Assembly (NCBI RefSeq): GCF_015291725.1
Contig: NZ_CP030038.1
Span: 3,895,001-3,959,000 of the forward strand
DNA length: 64,000 nt
From: Bradyrhizobium sp. CCBAU 51765
GTDB taxonomy: Bacteria; Pseudomonadota; Alphaproteobacteria; Rhizobiales; Xanthobacteraceae
Direction: 5' to 3'
Shown: piece by piece, positions 1-8,814 of the stretch
Position numbering within the stretch: the first letter of the stretch is position 1
Layout: the number at the start of each line of letters is the position of its first letter
Translations under genes and position numbers: made by a program
Notes under the pieces: generated by a model
Told to the model about the DNA's origin: nothing
What the model saw: the letters and a program-made list of their open reading frames with translations, nothing else
Databases searched by the model: none

Positions 1-531
1 GGCGAGAACATGACGCTGCGCCGCGCCGCCCAGCTCGAAGTGAGCCAGGGTGTGGTGTCGCACTATGTCCACGGGGCCGTCATCGACGGCGCCGGCAAGA
101 TGGGCGTGATCGTGGCGCTGGAATCGCCGGGCAAGGCCGACGAGCTTGCCGCGCTCGGCCGCCAGATCGCGATGCATGTCGCCGCCGCCAACCCGCTGGC
201 GCTCGATCCGTCCGGTCTCGATCCGGCGGTCGTCAAGCGCGAGAAGGATGTGCTCGCCGACAAATATCGCCAGCAGGGCAAGCCCGAGAACGTGATCGAG
301 AAGATCGTCGAGTCCGGCCTCAAGACCTACTACAAGGAAGTCTGCCTGCTCGAGCAGGCCTTCATCCACGACACCGGCAAGTCGGTGGCGCAGGCGGTGA
401 AGGAGGCCGAGGGCAAGGTCGGTGGCGCTGTGAAGATCGCCGGCTTTGTGCGCTATGCTCTCGGCGAGGGAATCGAGAAGCAGGAAAGCGATTTCGCGGC
501 CGAGGTCGCCGCGGCCAGCGGCAAGAAGTAA
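1..531 (+). CDS. tsf: Elongation factor Ts, C-terminal part (5' end outside window)
   Basis: EF-Ts is the nucleotide exchange factor that releases GDP from EF-Tu during translation. The reading frame is open from the first base (G-E-N-M), so the gene enters from the left and only about 176 C-terminal residues are visible. They match the EF-Ts dimerisation region: the VSHYVHG..GKMGVIVALE stretch, then the conserved ALDPSGLDP.VVKREK and KPENVIEKIVESGLKTYYKEVCLLEQ blocks, given here in fragments. The N-terminal TDVGF motif that contacts EF-Tu lies outside the window. pyrH follows 60 bases downstream, the usual tsf-pyrH-frr order. Identification is secure; the true start cannot be seen. Confidence 0.96.
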   Translation, partial: GENMTLRRAAQLEVSQGVVSHYVHGAVIDGAGKMGVIVALESPGKADELAALGRQIAMHVAAANPLALDPSGLDPAVVKREKDVLADKYRQQGKPENVIEKIVESGLKTYYKEVCLLEQAFIHDTGKSVAQAVKEAEGKVGGAVKIAGFVRYALGEGIEKQESDFAAEVAAASGKK

Positions 532-532
532 G

Positions 533-570
533 CGCCGGAACGTTCCTTCCGGCGTGCCGCCGGAAGCGGC
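533..570 (+). terminator. Two adjacent stem-loops between tsf and pyrH
   Basis: CGCCGGAA (533-540) pairs perfectly with TTCCGGCG (547-554), and GCCGC (556-560) pairs with GCGGC (566-570). There is no T-run after either hairpin, so this may be an attenuator, an RNA processing site or a weak terminator rather than a full intrinsic terminator. Confidence 0.45.
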
Positions 571-591
571 GCCCGGACAAGGAAGGTGCTC

Positions 592-1308
592 ATGACTGAT
601 CCGGTCTACCGTCGCGTCGTGATCAAGCTGTCCGGCGAATATCTCGCGGGACAGCAAGGCTTTGGCATCGATCAACCGACCGTCGACCGGGTTGTGGACG
701 ATCTGATCGCGGCCCGCCATCTCGGCACCGAGGTCGCGGTCGTGATCGGCGGCGGCAACATGGTCCGCGGCGTCGAGGTCTCCTCCCGCGGGGTGTCGCG
801 CACAACCGGCGACACCATGGGCATGCTCGCCACCATGATGAACTGCCTCGCGCTGGAAGCGGCGATCGAGCGCAAGGGCACGCCGGCGCGGACGCTGTCG
901 GCCTTCGTCATGCCAGAGATTTCCGAGCTGTTTACCCGCACCGCGGCACACAAATACCTGGCCGAGGGCCGGATCGTGCTGCTTGGCGGCGGGACGGGCA
1001 ATCCGTTCTTCACCACCGACACGACCGCGGTGCTGCGCGCCGCCGAGATCGGGGCGCAGGCGGTCCTGAAGGCGACCAATGTCGACGGCGTCTACTCCGC
1101 CGACCCGAAGACGGATCCGACCGCCACGCGGTTCGACCGCCTGACGCATTCGCAGGCGATCGAGGGTGGCTACAAGGTGATGGATGCGACCGCCTTCGCG
1201 CTTGCCCGCGAGACATCGCTGCCTATCATCGTATTCTCGATCGCGGAGCCGGGGTCGATCGGCGCGATTCTGCGCGGCGTCGGCCACGGAACCATCGTCG
1301 CCGGCTGA
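592..1308 (+). CDS. pyrH: UMP kinase
   Basis: UMP kinase phosphorylates UMP to UDP with ATP in the cytoplasm and feeds UTP and CTP synthesis; PyrG later in this window uses its product line. The 238-residue protein has the amino-acid-kinase fold signatures: KLSGE at residues 12-16, the GGGN loop, DTMGMLATMMN, the TDTTAVLRAAE block, and KATNVDGVYSADPK near the nucleotide site. Length equals the bacterial family. I chose ATG 592 over an in-frame GTG at 586 because AAGGAAGG (579-586) is correctly spaced for 592. It sits between tsf and frr, all on the same strand. Confidence 0.96.
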   Translation: MTDPVYRRVVIKLSGEYLAGQQGFGIDQPTVDRVVDDLIAARHLGTEVAVVIGGGNMVRGVEVSSRGVSRTTGDTMGMLATMMNCLALEAAIERKGTPARTLSAFVMPEISELFTRTAAHKYLAEGRIVLLGGGTGNPFFTTDTTAVLRAAEIGAQAVLKATNVDGVYSADPKTDPTATRFDRLTHSQAIEGGYKVMDATAFALARETSLPIIVFSIAEPGSIGAILRGVGHGTIVAG

Positions 1309-1376
1309 CGGCTCGTCTGGCGCGCCCCGAGGGGAGGGCGTGGGAGCGGTCGCCGGGATTTTGAAGGAGAAACGTG

Positions 1377-1940
1377 ATGCCCACCGGTAATTTCGACCTC
1401 AACGAAGTGAAGCGCCGCATGCAGGGCGCCGTCCAGTCCCTCAAGCACGAGCTCGGCGGCCTGCGCACCGGCCGCGCCTCCGCCTCGATGCTCGATCCGG
1501 TTCAGGTCGAGGCCTATGGCAGCCACATGCCGCTGAACCAGCTCGCCACCGTCAGCGTGCCGGAGCCGCGGCTGATCTCGGTGCAGGTCTGGGACAAGTC
1601 GATGGTCAAGGCGGTGGAGAAGGCGATTGTCGATTCCAATCTCGGCCTGTCGCCCGCGACCGAGGGCCAGGTGCTGCGCCTGCGCATCCCCGAGCTCAAC
1701 GAGGAGCGGCGCAAGGAGCTGGTGAAGGTCGCGCACAAATACGCCGAAGCCGCCAAGGTCGCCGCGCGCCATGTCCGCCGCGACGGTCTCGACGTGCTCA
1801 AGAAGCTCGAGAAGAATCACGAGATGTCGGAGGACGATCAGAAGCGTCACGCCGACGAGGTGCAGAAGGCGACCGACGGTACCATCGCCGAGATCGACCA
1901 GTTGCTGGCCGCCAAGGAAAAAGAAATCCTCACCGTCTAG
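1377..1940 (+). CDS. frr: Ribosome recycling factor
   Basis: RRF works with EF-G to split post-termination ribosomes. The 187-residue product has the family pattern: an N-terminal helix with LNEVKRRMQGAV, the LRTGRASASMLD motif, the small beta domain VEAYGSHMPLNQLATVSVPEPR, and a long C-terminal helical bundle with NEERRKELVKVAHKYAE. ATG 1377 is preferred over the adjacent GTG 1374 because GAAGGAG (1363-1369) leaves seven bases before 1377. uppS begins 11 bases after the stop, so frr and uppS are probably cotranscribed. Confidence 0.96.
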   Translation: MPTGNFDLNEVKRRMQGAVQSLKHELGGLRTGRASASMLDPVQVEAYGSHMPLNQLATVSVPEPRLISVQVWDKSMVKAVEKAIVDSNLGLSPATEGQVLRLRIPELNEERRKELVKVAHKYAEAAKVAARHVRRDGLDVLKKLEKNHEMSEDDQKRHADEVQKATDGTIAEIDQLLAAKEKEILTV

Positions 1941-1950
1941 GGCCGCTTCC

Positions 1951-2709
1951 ATGTCCAACGCCGCCGCGCCAGCAACGGAAGGGCCCGACCGGTCCGAGGC
2001 GCCTGCGCATGTCGCCATCATCATGGATGGCAACGGCCGTTGGGCGGCCGCGCGCGGACTGCCGCGTGCGGAAGGGCATCGCCGGGGTGTGGACGCGCTG
2101 CGCCGCGTGGTGCGTGCCTCGCACGAGCTCGGCATTCGCTATCTCACCATCTTCTCGTTCTCGTCGGAGAACTGGTCACGCCCGGCGAGCGAGATCGGCG
2201 ACCTGTTCGGCCTGCTGCGGCGCTTCATCCGCAACGATCTGGCGAGCCTGCATCGCGACGGCGTCAAGGTTCGCATCATCGGCGAGCGCGAGGGGCTCGA
2301 TAGCGACATCTGCGGGCTCCTCAACGAGGCCGAGGAGCTGACCCGCGACAACACGCGCCTGACGCTCGTCGTCGCCTTCAATTACGGCTCGCGGCAGGAG
2401 ATCGCGAAGGCGGCGCAGAAGCTTGCCCGCGAGGTCGCGGAGGGCAAGCGGGATCCAGCCACGATCGACGCCGAGACGCTCGGGGCGCATCTCGACGCGC
2501 CCGACATTCCCGATCCCGATCTCATCATCCGCACCAGCGGGGAGCAGCGCCTGTCCAACTTCCTGATGTGGCAGGCCGCCTATAGCGAGCTCGTGTTCGT
2601 GCCGATCCACTGGCCCGACTTCGACAAGGCGGCGCTGGAAAGCGCGATTGCCGAATTTGCCAGGCGCGAACGCCGTTTCGGCGGCCTGGTCGCGAAAACC
2701 GCCTCGTGA
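1951..2709 (+). CDS. uppS: Isoprenyl (undecaprenyl-diphosphate) synthase
   Basis: A cis-prenyltransferase that extends farnesyl diphosphate with isopentenyl diphosphate to undecaprenyl diphosphate, the lipid carrier for peptidoglycan and O-antigen. The diphosphate-binding motif MDGNGRW is at residues 25-31, with catalytic Asp26. Further signatures are FSFSSENWSRP and the C-terminal RTSGEQRLSNFLMWQ. The frame is open upstream through frr, but ATG 1951 gives the normal length of 252 residues, with D26 at the position usual in the family. The stop TGA overlaps the GTG start of cdsA by four bases, implying translational coupling. Confidence 0.95.
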   Translation: MSNAAAPATEGPDRSEAPAHVAIIMDGNGRWAAARGLPRAEGHRRGVDALRRVVRASHELGIRYLTIFSFSSENWSRPASEIGDLFGLLRRFIRNDLASLHRDGVKVRIIGEREGLDSDICGLLNEAEELTRDNTRLTLVVAFNYGSRQEIAKAAQKLAREVAEGKRDPATIDAETLGAHLDAPDIPDPDLIIRTSGEQRLSNFLMWQAAYSELVFVPIHWPDFDKAALESAIAEFARRERRFGGLVAKTAS

Positions 2710-3548
2710 GCGAACCGAACGCCGCACCGGCGGGCTCTCAGCCTGCCCCGAGCAATCTCGTGCTGCGAGTCCTCGCAGGATTGGTGCTGGCGCCGCTCGC
2801 CATTGCGCTCGCCTACGCCGGCGGCTGGCTCTGGGCCCTTCTCGTCACCCTGGTCTCGATCGGACTGTTCGCCGAATGGCTGATGGTGGTGGGCGCGAGC
2901 TCGGTCGCGCTGACGGGCGCGGGGACGATCGTCATTGCCATCGTGGGATTTTGCACGGCCTTCGGCGCCCTCAAGACGGCCGTCATCAGCGGCTTCATCG
3001 GCGGCGCGATCGTGACGCTGATTGCGCGGAGGAAGTTCTTCTGGGCGGCGACCGGGTTTGCCTATGCGTCGGCGGCGCTGCTGGCTTCGATCCTTTTGCG
3101 GCAGGATCTCGTCAACGGTTTCGCCGCGCTGATGTTCGTGCTGCTCGTGGTATGGGCGACCGACATCGGCGGCTATTTTGCCGGCCGCAGCATCGGCGGG
3201 CCGAAGCTGTGGCCGCGCGTGAGCCCGAAAAAGACCTGGTCCGGTGCGCTCGGCGGCTTTGCGGCGAGCCTTGCGGTTGCGGCGGGCTTTGCCGCCTGCG
3301 GGATCGGAAAGGTGGTTCCACTGCTGCTCGTCAGCGCCGTCCTGTCGGTGGTATCGCAACTCGGCGATCTCTTCGAATCCGCAGTGAAGCGGCGCTTCGG
3401 AGTCAAGGATTCCAGTCACTTAATTCCCGGCCATGGCGGGCTTATGGACCGCCTGGACGGTTTCGTCGCCGCCATCCTGGCGGCATGGATTATCGGCTTT
3501 CTCCGCCATGGTGTGCATAGCGCCGGAAGCGGTCTTATGGTTTGGTGA
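2706..3548 (+). CDS. cdsA: Phosphatidate cytidylyltransferase
   Basis: CDP-diacylglycerol synthase in the inner membrane: CTP plus phosphatidic acid gives CDP-diacylglycerol, the precursor of all phospholipids. The 280-residue protein is largely hydrophobic with about seven predicted membrane segments. Near the C-terminus it has the family signature: the SQLGDL stretch, the KRRFGVKDSS block and HGGLMDRLDG. It starts with GTG inside the uppS stop (GTGA overlap). dxr follows after four bases. The position between uppS and dxr is the standard one. Confidence 0.95.
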   Translation: MSEPNAAPAGSQPAPSNLVLRVLAGLVLAPLAIALAYAGGWLWALLVTLVSIGLFAEWLMVVGASSVALTGAGTIVIAIVGFCTAFGALKTAVISGFIGGAIVTLIARRKFFWAATGFAYASAALLASILLRQDLVNGFAALMFVLLVVWATDIGGYFAGRSIGGPKLWPRVSPKKTWSGALGGFAASLAVAAGFAACGIGKVVPLLLVSAVLSVVSQLGDLFESAVKRRFGVKDSSHLIPGHGGLMDRLDGFVAAILAAWIIGFLRHGVHSAGSGLMVW

Positions 3549-3552
3549 GGAT

Positions 3553-4776
3553 ATGAGCGCGGTCCCATTGCGTAACAACAGGCTTGCGGCGTCCGACGTC
3601 CGCAGCGTCACGGTTCTCGGCGCCACCGGCTCGATCGGCGACAGCACGATGGACCTGCTGCGCGCCTCGCCCGAGCGCTATCGTGTCGAGGCGTTGACGG
3701 CGAACGGCAATGTCGCGGCGCTGGCCAAGCTCGCCAGGGAATTCTCCGCACGCTACGTCGCGATCGCCGATACCTCCAAGTTTGCCGAGCTCAAGGCCGC
3801 GCTTGCGGGGACCAGCACCGAATGCGGCGCCGGCGAAAGCGCGGTGATCGAGGCCGGCGCGCGTCCGGCCGACTGGGTCATGGCGGCCGTGAGCGGCGCG
3901 GCGGGATTGAAGCCGGCGCTGGCGGCGGTCGATCGCGGCGCCCATGTCGCGCTTGCCAACAAGGAGTGTCTGGTCTGCGCCGGCGATTTCTTCATGCAGC
4001 GCGCGGCAAAGGCTGGCGCCTGCATCCTGCCGGCCGATTCTGAGCACAATGCGCTGTTCCAGGCGCTGAGTTCAGGCAATCGCGACGAACTGGTCCGGGT
4101 CATCATCACGGCCTCGGGAGGTCCGTTCCGGACCTGGAAGCCCGCCGACATCGAGCAGGCCACGCTCGAGCAGGCGCTGAAGCATCCGAACTGGAGCATG
4201 GGCCAGAAGATCACGATCGATTCCGCCTCGATGATGAACAAGGGGCTCGAAGTGATCGAGGCATCCTATCTGTTCGCGCTCGCGCCCGACGAGATCGACG
4301 TCCTCGTTCATCCGCAGTCGATCATTCACGGCATGGTCGAGTTCTCCGACTGCTCCGTCGTGGCCCAGCTCGGTGCGCCCGACATGCGGACGCCGATCGC
4401 GCACTGCCTCGGCTGGCCCGATCGCATCAAGGGACCGGCGGCAAAGCTCGATCTCGCCAAGATCGGCCAGCTGACCTTCGAAGCGCCGGACTTCGAGCGC
4501 TTCCCCGGACTGCGGCTGGCCTATGATTCGCTCCGGACCGGGAAGGGGGCGACCACCGTCTACAACGCCGCCAACGAGGTCGCGGTCGCCGCCTTCATCG
4601 CCGGCAAGATCCGGTTCGGCGCGATTGCCCGGCTGGTCGAGGCGACCCTTGACGATTGGATCAAAGGTGGGAACCAGGCGCCGCTGACGTCCGCCGACGA
4701 TGCAATTTCCGTTGACCATGTTGCGCGAAATAGGGCTGCCGCCCTATTGCCTCAAATTGCCTTAAAGGCATCCTAG
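3553..4776 (+). CDS. dxr: 1-deoxy-D-xylulose 5-phosphate reductoisomerase
   Basis: The second enzyme of the MEP isoprenoid pathway; it converts DXP to MEP with NADPH and supplies precursors for UppS. The 407-residue product has the NADPH-binding GATGSIG at residues 23-29, the LANKECLVCAG motif, DSEHNALFQ for metal and substrate, and the flexible-loop and active-site motif SMMNKGLEVIEA. An upstream extension of the frame runs through cdsA and is rejected: ATG 3553 follows GGTGAGG with suitable spacing and gives the family length. Confidence 0.95.
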   Translation: MSAVPLRNNRLAASDVRSVTVLGATGSIGDSTMDLLRASPERYRVEALTANGNVAALAKLAREFSARYVAIADTSKFAELKAALAGTSTECGAGESAVIEAGARPADWVMAAVSGAAGLKPALAAVDRGAHVALANKECLVCAGDFFMQRAAKAGACILPADSEHNALFQALSSGNRDELVRVIITASGGPFRTWKPADIEQATLEQALKHPNWSMGQKITIDSASMMNKGLEVIEASYLFALAPDEIDVLVHPQSIIHGMVEFSDCSVVAQLGAPDMRTPIAHCLGWPDRIKGPAAKLDLAKIGQLTFEAPDFERFPGLRLAYDSLRTGKGATTVYNAANEVAVAAFIAGKIRFGAIARLVEATLDDWIKGGNQAPLTSADDAISVDHVARNRAAALLPQIALKAS

Positions 4777-4820
4777 TTGGTTCGGTGCCAGGGCCTTGCG
4801 GCGCTGGGTGAGGGAAATCG

Positions 4821-5972
4821 ATGATCGACTTTTTCGTCCATAGTTTCAATACGTTGAGCCATGGGCTCCTCGGTTACGCAATTCCCTTCCTGTTCGTCCT
4901 GACCATCGTCGTGTTCTTCCACGAGCTGGGCCATTTCCTGGTCGCGCGCTGGGCGGGTGTTCGCGTGCTGACCTTCTCGCTCGGTTTCGGACCTGAGCTG
5001 GTCGGTTTCAACGACCGCCACGGCACCCGCTGGAAGATCTCGGCAATCCCGCTCGGCGGCTACGTCAAGTTCTTCGGCGACGAGAGCGAGGCCTCGACAC
5101 CGTCGTCACAGACGCTCGCCGCGATGACGGCCGAGGAGCGCGCCGGCAGCTTCCACCACAAGAAGGTCGGCCCCCGCGCGGCCATCGTCGCGGCCGGACC
5201 GATCGCGAATTTCATCTTGGGCGCGCTGATCTTCGCCGGCATGGCCCTCTATTACGGCAAGCCGAGCACGATCGCGCGTGTCGACGGCGTCGTCGCCGAT
5301 GGTGCGGCGGCTGCGGCCGGCTTCAAGGTCGGGGACGTCGTCATCCAGATCGACGGCAAGCCGATCGAGAGCTTTGCCGACATGCAGCGAATCGTTGCGA
5401 TGAACGCGGGTTCGGCGCTTGCGTTCCAGGTGAAGCGCGATGGCGCCATCGTCTCCCTAACCGCGACCCCGGCGCTGCTGGAGCGCAAGGATCCGTTCGG
5501 CAACAGCCATCGTCTCGGCGTGCTCGGTATCGAGCACAAGTCGCAGGCCGGGGAGGCCTCGACCGCGCCGGTCGGCGTCGCTGAGGCGCTCAAGATCGGG
5601 GTCGAGCAGGTCTGGTTCATCATCACCAGCACCTTCAAGTTCCTGGGTTCGCTGTTCGTCGGACAGGGCAATCCGAACGAGGTCAGCGGCGTCCTGGGAA
5701 TCGCGAAGATGTCGGGGCAGGCGGCCAGCGCCGGGTTCCAGTTCGTCATCAATCTCTGCGCGGTGCTGTCAGTCTCGATCGGCCTGCTGAATCTGTTCCC
5801 GATCCCGCTGCTCGATGGTGGCCACCTGATGTTCTACGCGGCCGAGGTGGTCCGTGGCCGGCCCTTGTCCGAGCGAACCCAGGAGATGGGGTTCCGAATC
5901 GGGCTGGGCTTGGTCCTGATGTTGATGGTGTTTGCGACCTACAACGACATCCTGCGGATGGCCGCTTCCTGA
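4821..5972 (+). CDS. rseP: RIP metalloprotease, site-2 protease family
   Basis: An inner-membrane zinc protease that cuts transmembrane segments of anti-sigma factors and leftover signal peptides. The zinc motif HELGH is at residues 34-38 in the first membrane helix, and the LNLFPIPLLDGGHL motif near the C-terminus gives the third zinc ligand. A single PDZ domain (roughly 125-205, with IDGKPIESFADMQ) lies between them. The protein has 383 residues. The gene is between dxr and bamA, the usual place for the RseP/MmpA orthologue. Which anti-sigma factor it cuts cannot be told from here. Confidence 0.93.
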   Translation: MIDFFVHSFNTLSHGLLGYAIPFLFVLTIVVFFHELGHFLVARWAGVRVLTFSLGFGPELVGFNDRHGTRWKISAIPLGGYVKFFGDESEASTPSSQTLAAMTAEERAGSFHHKKVGPRAAIVAAGPIANFILGALIFAGMALYYGKPSTIARVDGVVADGAAAAAGFKVGDVVIQIDGKPIESFADMQRIVAMNAGSALAFQVKRDGAIVSLTATPALLERKDPFGNSHRLGVLGIEHKSQAGEASTAPVGVAEALKIGVEQVWFIITSTFKFLGSLFVGQGNPNEVSGVLGIAKMSGQAASAGFQFVINLCAVLSVSIGLLNLFPIPLLDGGHLMFYAAEVVRGRPLSERTQEMGFRIGLGLVLMLMVFATYNDILRMAAS

Positions 5973-5990
5973 TAGAGGCTTTTTTGTGGC

Positions 5991-6008
5991 GTTGCTGTTC
6001 AGCAACGT
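5991..6008 (+). repeat. Short perfect hairpin between rseP and bamA
   Basis: CGTTGCTG pairs perfectly with CAGCAACG with nothing left over at the centre except TT. A T-run (5981-5986) precedes rather than follows it. This could be a terminator read from the other side or a processing site; its role is unknown. Confidence 0.35.
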
Positions 6009-6148
6009 CTTGGAATGAAATTGAAATCACGACGCTTTCGGCCGTTTGCGCCGTCGGCGAAATTGGCTACAAGCGGCCAGAACTTGGGGAATCTCCAGAC
6101 CGGCGTTGGGGTTGGGTCTGGCAGGGAATGATAAGGGCGCGTTGCGCG

Positions 6149-8689
6149 ATGAAGTTTGGACTGCGACTCCGGGGGGGCTTGCTCGCAACCCTGATCATGT
6201 TCGGCGCGCCGGTGATTGCCCCGGTTGGGGCTATTTTCGTGTCTTCGTCTGCATTCGCTCAGACCGTCCAGTCGATTTCCGTCGAAGGAAATCGCCGGGT
6301 CGAGGTCGAGACGATCCGCTCCTATTTCAAGCCGGGTCCGGGCGGCCGCCTGGATCAGGCTGCCATCGACGACGGCCTCAAGGCGCTGATCGAGACCGGC
6401 CTGTTCCAGGACGTCAGGATCAACCGCGGTGCCGGCGGCCAGATCATCGTCTCCGTGGTGGAAAATCCGGTGATCGGGCGCCTCGCCTTCGAGGGCAACA
6501 AGAAGATCAAGGACGAGCAGCTCTCCGCCGAAGTCCAGTCCAAGGCGCGCGGCACCTTCTCCCGCGCCATGGTGCAGTCCGACACGCTGCGAATCGCCGA
6601 AATCTATCGCCGGTCCGGCCGCTACGACGTGCGCGTCACGCCCGAGGTCATCGAGCAGCCGAACAATCGCGTCGACCTGATCTTTACGATCGAGGAGGGC
6701 GCCAAGACCGGCGTCAAGTCGATCGAGTTCGTCGGCAACAACGCGTTCTCGTCCTATCGCCTCAGGGACGTCATCAAGACGCGCGAATCGAACCTGCTGA
6801 GCTTTCTCGCCAGCGGCGACATCTATGATCCCGACCGCGTCGAGGCCGACCGCGACCTGATCCGCCGCTTCTACCTCAAGAACGGCTTCGCCGACGTCCA
6901 GGTCGTGGCCGCGCTCACCGAATACGATCCGGAGAAGAAGGGCTTCAACGTCACCTTCAAGATCGAGGAAGGCGCGCAGTACCGCGTCGGCGCGGTCAAC
7001 TTCCGCTCGAGCATTCCGAACTTCGATCCAACCTCGATGCGCGCCTATTCGCGCGTCAATGTCGGCTCGCTCTACAACGTCGAATCGATCGAGAAGTCGG
7101 TCGAGGAGATGCAGATCGAGGCCTCGCGCCGCGGCTATGCCTTCGCCGTGGTCCGGCCCGGCGGCGACCGCAACTTCGAGGCGCACACGGTGTCCGTCGT
7201 CTTCAACATCGACGAGGGCCCGCGCACCTATATCGAGCGCATCAACCTGCGCGGCAACACCCGCACGCGCGACTACGTGATCCGCCGCGAGTTCGACATC
7301 TCGGAAGGCGATGCCTACAACCGCGCGCTGGTCGACCGTGCCGAGCGGCGCCTGAAGAACCTCGACTATTTCAAGAGCGTGAAGATCACGACCGAGCCGG
7401 GCTCGTCGAGCGACCGCGTCATCCTGATCGTCGACATGGAAGAGAAATCGACCGGCGACTTCTCGATCTCGGGCGGTTACTCCACCACCGACGGCGCGCT
7501 GGCCGAGGTGTCGGTCTCCGAGCGCAATCTGCTCGGCCGCGGCCTGTTCGCCAAGGCGTCGGTGACCTACGGCCAGTACGCCCGCGGCTACTCGCTGTCG
7601 TTCGTCGAGCCGTACCTGCTCGACTACCGCGTCGCGCTCGGTCTCGACCTCTATCAGCGCGAGCAACTGGCCAACAGCTACATCTCCTACGGCACCAAGA
7701 CGCTCGGCTTCTCGCCGCGCCTCGGCTTCTCCCTGCGTGAAGATCTGGCGCTCCAGCTGCGCTACTCGATCTACCAGCAGGAAATCACGCTGCCGAGCTA
7801 CCTGGCGAACTGTAACAATGTGCAGTTCCTGCCCGATGGCAGCGCGAATCCGTTGTTCAACCCGAGCCCGGCCTTTGCCAATGCCAACGGCATCAGCCTT
7901 GCGTCGACGAACGGCCTGGGCTGCTACAACGATGGCGAAGCCTCGCTGCCGGTGCGCAAGGAGCTTGCCAACGGCAAGACCCTGACCTCGGCGCTCGGCT
8001 ACACGCTCACCTACAACACGCTGGACAACAACAAGAACCCCACCGACGGTCTGCTCATCGACTTCCGGCAGGATTTCGCCGGCGTTGGCGGCGACGTCTC
8101 CTATCTGAAGACCGTGGCGGACGGAAAGTATTACACTCCGCTGGTGTCGGACATTGTCGGCATCGTCCGTCTCCAGGGCGGTATTCTGACCAAGGTGGGT
8201 AGCGATCTGCGCATGCTCGACCACTTCCAGATGGGCCCGAACCTCGTCCGCGGCTTTGCCCCGAACGGCATCGGCCCGCGCGACCTGAATCCCTTCGGTA
8301 CCCAGGACGCGCTCGGCGGAACAAAGTACTGGGGCGCTTCGCTCGAATTGCAGATGCCGTTCTGGTTCCTGCCCAAGGAAGTCGGCCTGAAGGGTGCGGT
8401 CTATGCCGACGCCGGCGGTCTCTACGACTACCAGGGGCCGACGAGTTGGACCGCGACCAACGAGGTCAATGCGCCCGGCTGTATCCCGTCGACCATCAAT
8501 CCGTCGTCAGCGGGCACCTGTACCGGTCTCGTGTTTGACGACAGCAAGGTGGTCCGCACGTCGGTCGGTGTCGGCCTGATCTGGCAGTCGCCGTTCGGCC
8601 CGCTACGCTTCGACTACGCCGTGCCGCTGACCAAGGGCAAGTACGACCGCACGCAGGAGTTCCGGTTCGGCGGCGGCACCACGTTCTAA
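6149..8689 (+). CDS. bamA: Outer membrane protein assembly factor BamA
   Basis: BamA is the core of the BAM complex that folds and inserts beta-barrel proteins into the outer membrane. The 846-residue product has an N-terminal signal sequence ending near SSAFAQ (about residue 37), five POTRA repeats (the first begins at VQSISVEGNRRV, later ones at IGRLAFEGNKKI and IERINLRGNTRTRD), and a C-terminal Bac_surface_Ag barrel ending in aromatic F (GGGTTF). The frame opens at 5984; ATG 6149 is chosen because it places the signal peptide directly at the N-terminus. ATG 6128 is a possible alternative. lpxD follows. Confidence 0.95.
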   Translation: MKFGLRLRGGLLATLIMFGAPVIAPVGAIFVSSSAFAQTVQSISVEGNRRVEVETIRSYFKPGPGGRLDQAAIDDGLKALIETGLFQDVRINRGAGGQIIVSVVENPVIGRLAFEGNKKIKDEQLSAEVQSKARGTFSRAMVQSDTLRIAEIYRRSGRYDVRVTPEVIEQPNNRVDLIFTIEEGAKTGVKSIEFVGNNAFSSYRLRDVIKTRESNLLSFLASGDIYDPDRVEADRDLIRRFYLKNGFADVQVVAALTEYDPEKKGFNVTFKIEEGAQYRVGAVNFRSSIPNFDPTSMRAYSRVNVGSLYNVESIEKSVEEMQIEASRRGYAFAVVRPGGDRNFEAHTVSVVFNIDEGPRTYIERINLRGNTRTRDYVIRREFDISEGDAYNRALVDRAERRLKNLDYFKSVKITTEPGSSSDRVILIVDMEEKSTGDFSISGGYSTTDGALAEVSVSERNLLGRGLFAKASVTYGQYARGYSLSFVEPYLLDYRVALGLDLYQREQLANSYISYGTKTLGFSPRLGFSLREDLALQLRYSIYQQEITLPSYLANCNNVQFLPDGSANPLFNPSPAFANANGISLASTNGLGCYNDGEASLPVRKELANGKTLTSALGYTLTYNTLDNNKNPTDGLLIDFRQDFAGVGGDVSYLKTVADGKYYTPLVSDIVGIVRLQGGILTKVGSDLRMLDHFQMGPNLVRGFAPNGIGPRDLNPFGTQDALGGTKYWGASLELQMPFWFLPKEVGLKGAVYADAGGLYDYQGPTSWTATNEVNAPGCIPSTINPSSAGTCTGLVFDDSKVVRTSVGVGLIWQSPFGPLRFDYAVPLTKGKYDRTQEFRFGGGTTF

Positions 8690-8701
8690 TTCGATCAGCA
8701 C

Positions 8702-8747
8702 GGCACGATCCGGATCACTGGAGCCGGTTTCCGAAAGGGATCGTGCC
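8702..8747. repeat. Dispersed palindrome between bamA and lpxD
   Basis: GGCACGATCC (8702-8711) is perfectly complementary to GGATCGTGCC (8738-8747), with an inner CCGG..CCGG-type segment. The layout resembles the GATCATGCTC-type palindrome that I recall as very frequent between genes in Bradyrhizobium and Rhodopseudomonas. Family membership is from memory. It could also end bamA transcripts. Confidence 0.5.
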
Positions 8748-8814
8748 AATCCAAGACATGAGGCATGATGCGGCCAGACCGCTTCATGCCGAAGCCGGAC
8801 CGCGACGGGGTGGA

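Noticed and set aside
5999..8224. 741-codon open frame on - opposite bamA
   Set aside because: A long antisense frame caused by high third-position GC; its text is low-complexity (repeated D, V, A, H, R) and bamA is certain.
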